Virus record (IMG/VR): IMGVR_UViG_3300044613_001140
Location: 1-51,959 of that record
Strand: one strand, 5' to 3'
From: a virus
DNA length: 51,959 bases
Every line of letters starts with the position of its first letter. Position 1 is the first letter of the stretch. The notes under the pieces were generated by a model. That model was not told the DNA's origin, did no database searches, and saw only the letters and a program-made list of their open reading frames with translations. Shown here piece after piece: positions 31,675-39,725 of the stretch. A program made the position numbers and the translations under genes.

Positions 31675-34600
31675 ATGGCCGACAAAATCCAACTCCCCAA
31701 TGGTGCTTTTTTTCCTGTTAAGGAGGGCGAGAGTAAGGAGCAGGCACTGGCCGTAGCCAAGCAAATGTACCCCGATGCGTTTCAAAAAACGCAATCTGCG
31801 GAGCCAAAACAAGACACATCTGGATTCAAAGCGGCAGCATCTGCCGGTGCTACCCGATTAGGCGGGGAGTTTGAACTACTCAAAGGCAAGCTCGGCGTAA
31901 AGAGCGAAGCCGAAGCGCAGAAAGAATACGAAGCCGCGCAAGCAAAAGCAGCCGCACGCTTTACCCCCACAGAGAAGGGCTTTACGGAAGCCCCGTTTTT
32001 GAAGTTTAAGGAACTTCTTGGCGGCTCTGTTCCGTACGTGGTTGCGCCTGCGGCTGCGGGTCTTGCTGCTTTGGCTGCTCCTGTTGCCGCTCCGGTTGCT
32101 GCGGGTCTTGGTTTGTTGGGCGCAAGCGCGGTGTCCGCAGGTCAGTTCACGGGCTCCAACCTTGCCGCGCAGGTAGACACAGGCAAGACGCTGGAAGAAG
32201 CCAGCCTTGGCAAAGCGGTCGGCGCAGCAATTCCGCAAGCGCTAATTGACACGGCGGCTATGGCCCTCTTACCCGGTGTGGGTAAATTGTTTAGTTCTGT
32301 TGGTTCCAAACTGACTGCCGAACAAGCCAAAGCAATTGCATCACAGACGCTGGCCCGCACCGCTGCGGACTACACCGCAAAAACAGGTCTGGCAATGGGG
32401 CGCGAGGGTATTACGGAAGTTGCCCAACAGGTGCTTGAGCGTTTGCAAGCAGGACTTGCGATTGCAGACCCCGAAGCACGCAAAGAGTACATTGACAGCT
32501 TTATTGGTGGCGCGGTATTAGGTGGGACTCTTGCCCCCGTTGGCCGTGCATTTGAGCGCAGTGGTGCCAAGAGCCAAGCGGCTGCCGAAGATCGCAAAAC
32601 AAGACTGGCCGCAAAAGCCGAGGAGCAACGTCTTGCCGCTGAAGCCGATGCCAAAGAAGAGGCGTTTAAAAAGTCCCCTGATTACGCGCTCAAAGTAGCA
32701 GATGACTACGCCGCTGCCGAGAAAGCTAAAGCGGATTTAATGGCTCAAAAGCGCAAGATTGTTAAGGGATCGCCCACTGAGACTGCGGACAAAGCGTTTA
32801 ACACGATTATTACCAAGCAGCTTCAAGCGCAAGCGCCGGAGCTTAAAGCCCTTGGTGACGAATATGTTCGCCTTGAACCTATTATCAAGCAGGCAATTGA
32901 ACAAAAACGAATTGAGACGCTGACCCCTGAAGAGTATTCGCTGGAGCAGATGCAGGCTGATGTTGCCGGTGCTGCCCCCCGCCGCACTCGTGACGAGCGT
33001 TTGGCGGCTTTGAATCAGCCAATTCCTGAAGAAGAAACGGCCCCCTCCCCCGACGCTGCGTACGTTGATGACCGTCTTGCATTGGCAAGAGCACAGGTTA
33101 CCTTTACGGGGGACATTGAAAAGGATGCTCCCGATTACGTTGACTACCTGATGACCGACCCGCGCATGGCCCAGACCATCGTAAACAATCAAACAGCGTT
33201 GCCGGGATTTAACCGTAAAGAACAAAACCTTATTCGGGACATATTAAAGGTAAAACTGGACGCATTTCCGCAACCCCAAGCAGGCACCGCTGCGTCTCAA
33301 GCTCGTGTTGGCATTGTTGAAGAAGAAGAGCAAGCTGCCATTGAAGCCCAACGCGCTGCGGACGAAGCCGAAGCTACCCGCATGGAGACGGAACGCGCTG
33401 ATGCACAACGCACTGCTCGGCTTGCCCCCGAGGTAGAAGGTATCAAGCGGTTAGGCAAAGTGCCCGAAGGTGCTTTTAGTTCCGCCAACGCAGACGCTAT
33501 TTTCCGCGACATGTATCTAAAACAAGCGGACGAGGAGCGCGTAGATCAATTGCTGTCTACGTTGCCCATGAGCAGCATCACGACGCCCGGTAAAATTTAC
33601 GCAGGCTTGGGGTTTGAGACGGCCAGCCGCCGTGACTTACTCACCCGCATTGCAGTGGCCAAAGCCCACACAGGCACGGAAGACGTAGCGCAGTTGCGCG
33701 AAGCGTTGGCCAAACTTGATGCCGAAGCCGGTAGCAAAGCCAACATGAGCGAGCGCCTGCCCGGTGAAGGCTTGCTGCCCGAAGCAGAAAAGAAAACGAT
33801 TGCGGCTGAAAAACTTGCCGACCAGCAGAGTCGTACATTGCAAGAGTACATCCAGTTTTTGGAAGATAAAAAACGCGGCAAGCCGCGTGGCACGCTGCGT
33901 CTGGGCCGCAAAGAACGACTCGAAACCGCTGGCGACGAGTTTAAAGCTGCGTACGCCAAGCAGCATGTCGATGAGGTGAATGCGCGTTTGGATGCGTTTG
34001 GTTTGCCCCAACTTACAGAAACAGAAGCCAAGATTGCCACGGGGCGTGTTATGCGCAACCTCAACGAGCTTGGTGAGCGTTGGACGGTATCTAGCACAGC
34101 AGCGCCGGGATTGGGGACGTTTGCTGCGCCCGTTAAGGCTATGGAAGTTTTGCAAGAGCAGATTCGCAGCGGAATGTTCAAGACAATCAACGACGCGGCA
34201 GAGCGTGCTAACTTGGTGCGGCGCGGGGAAAAAGCCGGAAAGACTCGCACTGCTGAAGGCGGCGCACGCATTGCCACTCCTGACGAACTCAAGCTCCGCG
34301 CCGAGTCCACCGTTCCAAAAAATGACAAGCGCATTGCTACCGAGTTGGCGACGCAGTTGCGGGATACGCTCGACCAGCGCACATACGCTAGGCCAGAACA
34401 ACCAGCCCCTAAAGGCAAAGAGGGTTCTAATCGCGCAGACATGGCACTTGCCTTTGGCGCTCAAGAGCGCGGGATGCGTGCGGATATTGCCAGTCGCGCA
34501 GAGTCCCTTGACGAAGACACCAAGGACTTTGTTCGCCTTGCAGCCGACACGTTGGACCAGATCAAGGATGAATCGCTTATCACGCGCCTTAAAGAAGGTT

Positions 34601-37600
34601 TGCAAGACGTGGCTGAAGGCCGCAAAGTCAGCGCACTGACGCAGCAAGAACTCAAAGACTTTGTAGCCACTCGTGCCAAGGATGTGCAGAGCACCACGCG
34701 CCCCGGCGCTACCCCTGAAGAGTTGCAACGCACCAGCGCCCAGCCGCAAATGTCGCTGGCTGGTTTTGATGAAGTTGGAGAGCGTACTCAGCGTGCTACA
34801 CCTAAGAACTTTCAGAAGATGCTTGACTCTAAGGATGTGCAGGGCATGCGTGCAGCTATTGCAAAAATGCGCACCGACAACATAGTGGCAATACAAGAAG
34901 CCGCACGTAACACCCCCGCAGCGCTGCGTGCAGCACGTACCGCCAAAGCTCGTGTAGCGTATAACGCGGCACTTGCACAGGAACAGAAAAACTCTTCAGT
35001 TGTCAGTAAGCTAAAAGCCGTGTTCACAGAAGAGCGGGCGGGCGCAAGAGAAGTTGTTGACGCGCTGCAAAATCAACTTGTTGGTTTGCAAAAAAGAATT
35101 GACGAAGTTGCCGAAGTTCGTTCGATGTTAGGAAAAGAAACAAACGACATGGCGTTGATGATACAAGCGCCAAGTGTTTTGGGGCAGGAAAAAGCACTTC
35201 AAAAACGTTTGAAAGAAACGCAGACTGCTTTGGATTTTGCTAAAGATTTGGTTGTTGCCGTAGACAAACAAAACGCTGCCAGTGCGACGTTGTATGACAT
35301 GCTCACTAAAGAAGTCACAACTACTACAGAAGTCAGGCGTACTAGAGAAACAGGCGGTCGGTTCCAAGCGTTTGAAAAACAGCAGCGGCGGGGCGAGCAA
35401 GCGGTTGAGGATGCGCGTAAAGAGCTGGATGCTGCTGAAAGGGCCGAACGTGAAGCCGCCGTAGAAATTAAAAAAACTAAGTCGGTACAGTCGGAGTTTC
35501 GTGATACTGCGCAGCGTGCTCGTGAAGGTTTGGACTTGCCCGGACTGCGCAGCACGGTTGACACAACCAAGATGCGGACGCAAATTAGCAACATCCGCAG
35601 CGCTATGGGATCGCTCGATGCTCAGCTCAATGCGGAAACAGACCCCGTTAAGAAAGCAGCTATCCAAGCAAAGATAGACGCTACGGCGGCTAAGCTAGAA
35701 ACTGTTTACGCGGACGCCCCGCGTATCACGACGGCTATTGCTGAAAAAGACCAGCTCTTGTTTGAGCAGACGTTTGATGACGTTCATATTGCTGCGTACG
35801 ACAAGCAGATGGCCAAGGCACGTATCAAGGGCGGTGAATACGGCCCTGCGCTTTCCAACCGCAGGCAAGGCACGGTAGATCGTCCACAAACCGGGGGACG
35901 TATTGTACAAACGGGCGAGAAACGTGCAACTCCAGCCAGTGAGATGGCCGGTAGCGCTCTTGAACGCGTTGCGCAGGAGCGTGCCGCGCTGCGTGAACTG
36001 GAAGACCGCGTAGCTTTCTTGCGTGCAAACGGCAAAGACAAAGTTAAGGGTCGGCTGACCGACGCTTTTAAGGCGCTGCAAGAAAAAGTTACAAAGCAAA
36101 AAGTGGTTGTCAGGGAAACGGAAGAAGCACAGAAAGCAACCGTTGCAGCCGTGCGCGACATCAACAAAGAAGAACGTGCCGAAAAAGCGCGGGTTCGTAA
36201 GGCAGAGGTAAAAGCTGAAGATGACGGCGTGGTGTTCCGCACAACTACCCGGGGCGGGCCTACGTTGGCTACCGAAGAAGTGTCCGCAATTGCGGATCGC
36301 ATCACCGCTGACTGGAAAAACGCTCCTGAAATTGTTGTAGTGGCAACGGAGAACGAACTGCCACTGCGTATATTGGGGCTGCTTGTCAAACGCGAAGCCA
36401 CCAAAAACACCCCCGGTTTGTTTGATATTCCAAGTGGCAAGGTGTACTTGATCGCCAGCAATTTGCGTAGTGCCCAAGATGTGGTGCTTACAGTTGCACA
36501 CGAAGCAACGGGCCACTTTGGTTTGCGCGATTTACTTGGCGGCGACTACACGCGCACGATGGACAGCCTCTACGCAGGTAATCCGGATGTACGCAAACAA
36601 GCCGACGCGAAGCTGGCAAAGGAACCCGCGCTAACTCAGCAAGTTGCTGTGGAAGAAGTGTTGGCCGACATGGCCGAGACGGGCGGCGTTACGCCCGCCG
36701 AGAAAAGCGCATTGCGCCGTATTTACGAGGTTCTGCGTAACTGGTTCCGCACCACCTTCAAGCTGCCAAACGTCACCGATGCGGAAGTCCAGCAGCTCGT
36801 TGCCAATGCCCGCAAGCAGGTTATTGAGGGCGGCAAGAAAGCAGAAGGCGTTGCGCCGGAAGGCGGGATACTGCGCCGAACTAAGCAGACAGAACCGGCT
36901 AACGCGTTGGAATCGCTAGCGCGGGAAATCACAGCACAGCCCCTAACGCTCAAGGAAAAGCTGGGCAACAACCTTGCACTGCAAACCGAAATGCAAGCAG
37001 TGGACATGCGTGCAGGTCTGCGCGAAACGCTCCGCTTTGGAGACGACAGTCTGTTTACCCAAGCCATGTACCACGTACGCAAGGCTGAGCAGAAAATGGC
37101 GCAGATGTTCACCGTCATGAACAGCGGTCCGCTGGTGGCGTACAAAGATGCCAAAGGGTTTATAGGGTATCGAAGTTCCAATGAAAACAGCGCTCGTGAT
37201 GTGTTTGACGCGATTGCTGACATCCCTGTGGACGATCCGCAGCTAAAGACCAATATTGCACAGGCGTATCTAGTTGCTATCCGCGCAAACAACAAAGGCT
37301 TGTCCAAGCTGGATATGGGGGAACTGGGCGTTACACAAGAAGCCCTTGACGCGGCGCTGGCCGCAGCCGATGCCGACCCTGCTTTGAAAACCGCACTGGA
37401 GAACGTGCGCCGCAAGTACAACGCGTACAACAAGGGGCTTATTGAGTTCCTTGCTTCGACTGGCCGTATCTCTAAGAAGGCAGCAGCCGACTTGCTGAAA
37501 GACGGCGATTACGTTCCGTACTACCGTGTGCGCGACAACGGCATGGCTGAGCTGAACTTTGGCAACAACGTCACGTTCAACGTGGGCGACATCCGCCGCC

Positions 37601-39531
37601 AGCCATACCTTGCGGAGCTTAAAGGTGGCCAGACCAAGTTGCTGCCCCTGAACGAAGCCATTCAGCAAAACACATTGTTGCTGACGGACATGGCGCTGAC
37701 CAACAATGCTGCGAAGAGCGTTGCGTACGGCTTGCAAGCGCTGGGCAAAGGCATGGGTCCCGTCGATCCTATTACAGGTAAACCCGGCAATCTGATGCCG
37801 ATCAAGACTGGCCCCGGTCCTGCTGACGCACGCACCATCCGTTTCTTCCAAGAGCCTGACCCAAGCAACCCGAAGGACACCGGCGAGCGCCATCTGATTG
37901 TCAACACCAAAGGCACCGCAGCCGAAGGCATCCCCGCCGAGCTGGTCGTGCAGAGTTTGGAAGGCGCAAGCCTTGCGCTCCCCGGGTTTTTCAAGCTGGG
38001 CGGAGCTGCTGCCGATTTGCTGCGTGCTGGTGTGACCCGCACGCCCTTGTATATTGCCCGCAAGCTGATCCGTGAGCCTATGGCCGCAGCTTTTACAGGT
38101 GGCCTGAACAGCAACGTGTTTTCTGCGGTCTTCAAAGCAGGCGCTGAGTTTGTGCGCATGAGCCGTGGTACCAGTGACGCGCAAGCCAAGCTCATTGAGA
38201 AGGGTTTAATTCAGTCCAACATCTTTGCAGGCGACATGTCTGACATGAAGAAGATGGCTCTTCAGCTTGCCAGCGGCAAAGACCAGAGCGCATTTGACAA
38301 AGTGCTGGCCGCAGCCGACCGATACGCGATGCGTGCCGATGCTGCCACACTGGCGCTGGTGCTCAAAAACGCTGAAGAGAACGGGCTGTCAGAAGTTGAA
38401 GCTGACATGATGACGATGGAGTCCATGAACTTCTACAAGCGTGGGCTTTCGCCTACGCTGCAATACGCCAGCCGTTTGATCCCGTTCTTCAACGCGCAGA
38501 TTCAGGGTCTGAGCGTTCTGATTAAGGCTGCTCGCGGCAATATGCCGTTTGAGGAACAGCAGCAAATCAAGCGCAAGTTCTTTAACAATGCCATGCTGCT
38601 AATGGCTACGGGGCTTGTGTACGCAATGGCGATGGAAGATGACGAGACATTCCGCAACGCCCGCCCTCGGGACAAGTACTCCAACTTCTTCTTACCTATT
38701 CCGTTCGTGGATGAGCCCATTAAACTGCCCATCCCGTTTGAAGCCGGTTACTTCTTCTCGCTGGCGGTGGCTGCTGTCGATGGCATGCGTGCCGAGACTG
38801 ATGGCAAGGCGCAGTTCCAAGCGCTGCGCGACTTGTTCTTGGGGTCTATCCCCGGCTACTCGTCTATGGGAATGCCTGCACTTGTTAAGCCTGCTTTTGA
38901 AGTATGGGCCGACAAGAACTTTTTGACCGGTGGTTCCGTGGAGCCTCGCCGTTTGCAGAGTGTCAACACTGAGGAGCGCTACCTTGCGACCACCACAGAG
39001 CTGGCCAAGCAGATGAGCAAGGCGGTGCCAATCCTGTCACCCATTCAGATCGAGCACATTGTGCGCGGGTATCTGGGCGTGCTGCCCTTGGTGGCTGCGG
39101 CGGGAGCCAACAGTTTGTTTGAGGGTGAGAAAAAGGCGGAGAAACCCGAAAGCCGTGCGTCTGAATTACCGTTGATTGGCACCGCGTTCCAGAAAAAGTA
39201 CGGTGGTGGCGATGCCGACGTGGTGTACCGCGAAGCGCAAGAAGCCATTGAGGCTCGCAACACATTTAACAAGATGCTCAGAGAAGGCCGCAGAGAAGAC
39301 GCCGTTGCTTACCGCGATAAGAACAAGGCCGATCTAGCTATGGCTTCCGCTGCGGGGCAGTATCGGCAAGTGGTTGGTCGCATCAACGAGGACATCCGCC
39401 GTACGCAAGATCGCACTGACCTGACACCACAAGAAAAGCGCATCCGTTTGGATGCGCTGGATAAGGCAAAACAGGAACGCGCCGATGCGTTTATCCAAAT
39501 GTCACGCAGAATAGCGGAGCGGGTAGGTTAA
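31675..39531 (+). CDS. Giant internal virion protein with zincin motif, 2618 aa
   Basis: Probably ejected with the DNA. The N terminus (QLPNGAFFPVKEGESKEQAL) is a module seen at the front of such proteins. A hydrophobic stretch (about residues 117-165) could enter a membrane. Long coiled regions fill about 290-1530. HEATGH (1609-1614, in LTVAHEATGHFGLRDLLGG) is an HExxH zincin motif. The C-terminal 800 residues resemble large polyvalent-protein-associated regions (LPD38-like: IPGYSSMGMPALVKPAFEVW near 2395). No RNA polymerase or transglycosylase motif was seen. It ends within four bases of a convergent gene. Confidence 0.82.
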   Translation: MADKIQLPNGAFFPVKEGESKEQALAVAKQMYPDAFQKTQSAEPKQDTSGFKAAASAGATRLGGEFELLKGKLGVKSEAEAQKEYEAAQAKAAARFTPTEKGFTEAPFLKFKELLGGSVPYVVAPAAAGLAALAAPVAAPVAAGLGLLGASAVSAGQFTGSNLAAQVDTGKTLEEASLGKAVGAAIPQALIDTAAMALLPGVGKLFSSVGSKLTAEQAKAIASQTLARTAADYTAKTGLAMGREGITEVAQQVLERLQAGLAIADPEARKEYIDSFIGGAVLGGTLAPVGRAFERSGAKSQAAAEDRKTRLAAKAEEQRLAAEADAKEEAFKKSPDYALKVADDYAAAEKAKADLMAQKRKIVKGSPTETADKAFNTIITKQLQAQAPELKALGDEYVRLEPIIKQAIEQKRIETLTPEEYSLEQMQADVAGAAPRRTRDERLAALNQPIPEEETAPSPDAAYVDDRLALARAQVTFTGDIEKDAPDYVDYLMTDPRMAQTIVNNQTALPGFNRKEQNLIRDILKVKLDAFPQPQAGTAASQARVGIVEEEEQAAIEAQRAADEAEATRMETERADAQRTARLAPEVEGIKRLGKVPEGAFSSANADAIFRDMYLKQADEERVDQLLSTLPMSSITTPGKIYAGLGFETASRRDLLTRIAVAKAHTGTEDVAQLREALAKLDAEAGSKANMSERLPGEGLLPEAEKKTIAAEKLADQQSRTLQEYIQFLEDKKRGKPRGTLRLGRKERLETAGDEFKAAYAKQHVDEVNARLDAFGLPQLTETEAKIATGRVMRNLNELGERWTVSSTAAPGLGTFAAPVKAMEVLQEQIRSGMFKTINDAAERANLVRRGEKAGKTRTAEGGARIATPDELKLRAESTVPKNDKRIATELATQLRDTLDQRTYARPEQPAPKGKEGSNRADMALAFGAQERGMRADIASRAESLDEDTKDFVRLAADTLDQIKDESLITRLKEGLQDVAEGRKVSALTQQELKDFVATRAKDVQSTTRPGATPEELQRTSAQPQMSLAGFDEVGERTQRATPKNFQKMLDSKDVQGMRAAIAKMRTDNIVAIQEAARNTPAALRAARTAKARVAYNAALAQEQKNSSVVSKLKAVFTEERAGAREVVDALQNQLVGLQKRIDEVAEVRSMLGKETNDMALMIQAPSVLGQEKALQKRLKETQTALDFAKDLVVAVDKQNAASATLYDMLTKEVTTTTEVRRTRETGGRFQAFEKQQRRGEQAVEDARKELDAAERAEREAAVEIKKTKSVQSEFRDTAQRAREGLDLPGLRSTVDTTKMRTQISNIRSAMGSLDAQLNAETDPVKKAAIQAKIDATAAKLETVYADAPRITTAIAEKDQLLFEQTFDDVHIAAYDKQMAKARIKGGEYGPALSNRRQGTVDRPQTGGRIVQTGEKRATPASEMAGSALERVAQERAALRELEDRVAFLRANGKDKVKGRLTDAFKALQEKVTKQKVVVRETEEAQKATVAAVRDINKEERAEKARVRKAEVKAEDDGVVFRTTTRGGPTLATEEVSAIADRITADWKNAPEIVVVATENELPLRILGLLVKREATKNTPGLFDIPSGKVYLIASNLRSAQDVVLTVAHEATGHFGLRDLLGGDYTRTMDSLYAGNPDVRKQADAKLAKEPALTQQVAVEEVLADMAETGGVTPAEKSALRRIYEVLRNWFRTTFKLPNVTDAEVQQLVANARKQVIEGGKKAEGVAPEGGILRRTKQTEPANALESLAREITAQPLTLKEKLGNNLALQTEMQAVDMRAGLRETLRFGDDSLFTQAMYHVRKAEQKMAQMFTVMNSGPLVAYKDAKGFIGYRSSNENSARDVFDAIADIPVDDPQLKTNIAQAYLVAIRANNKGLSKLDMGELGVTQEALDAALAAADADPALKTALENVRRKYNAYNKGLIEFLASTGRISKKAAADLLKDGDYVPYYRVRDNGMAELNFGNNVTFNVGDIRRQPYLAELKGGQTKLLPLNEAIQQNTLLLTDMALTNNAAKSVAYGLQALGKGMGPVDPITGKPGNLMPIKTGPGPADARTIRFFQEPDPSNPKDTGERHLIVNTKGTAAEGIPAELVVQSLEGASLALPGFFKLGGAAADLLRAGVTRTPLYIARKLIREPMAAAFTGGLNSNVFSAVFKAGAEFVRMSRGTSDAQAKLIEKGLIQSNIFAGDMSDMKKMALQLASGKDQSAFDKVLAAADRYAMRADAATLALVLKNAEENGLSEVEADMMTMESMNFYKRGLSPTLQYASRLIPFFNAQIQGLSVLIKAARGNMPFEEQQQIKRKFFNNAMLLMATGLVYAMAMEDDETFRNARPRDKYSNFFLPIPFVDEPIKLPIPFEAGYFFSLAVAAVDGMRAETDGKAQFQALRDLFLGSIPGYSSMGMPALVKPAFEVWADKNFLTGGSVEPRRLQSVNTEERYLATTTELAKQMSKAVPILSPIQIEHIVRGYLGVLPLVAAAGANSLFEGEKKAEKPESRASELPLIGTAFQKKYGGGDADVVYREAQEAIEARNTFNKMLREGRREDAVAYRDKNKADLAMASAAGQYRQVVGRINEDIRRTQDRTDLTPQEKRIRLDALDKAKQERADAFIQMSRRIAERVG

Positions 39532-39725
39532 GAAACACGGTCGGGGAGGCGATAGAACCACACCCCGATGATGCCGTTACGGATGCCCGCAATAGCGCGG
39601 GCATCTCGGTATCTCAACGCTTGGTTCAGCCCCTTGATGCGCACGGCTTCCGTGTCGAGGCAGGGGACAAAGAACCCCTGTCCTCGCTCAGTCTTGTCCC
39701 ACGGGAACCGAATTGAGTAGCTCAT
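39528..39725 (-). CDS. Conserved small phage protein, 65 aa
   Basis: Sequence RFPWDKTERGQGFFVPCLDT, then LNQALRYRDARAIAGIRNGI and GVWFYRL. I recall the family in many phages, always small and often near replication genes; function unknown. It is the last gene of the minus-strand unit, overlaps the primase-helicase 3' end by 38 bp, and its stop lies inside the giant gene's stop region. Confidence 0.75.
   Translation of the reverse strand: MSYSIRFPWDKTERGQGFFVPCLDTEAVRIKGLNQALRYRDARAIAGIRNGIIGVWFYRLPDRVS

Noticed and set aside
33637-34896. 419-codon minus-strand frame opposite the giant virion gene
   Set aside because: Shadow of the plus-strand coding frame, with no domain pattern and no start context.
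37270-38184. 304-codon minus-strand frame opposite the giant virion gene
   Set aside because: Same reasons: antisense to a continuous supported gene and Cys/His/Arg-skewed.
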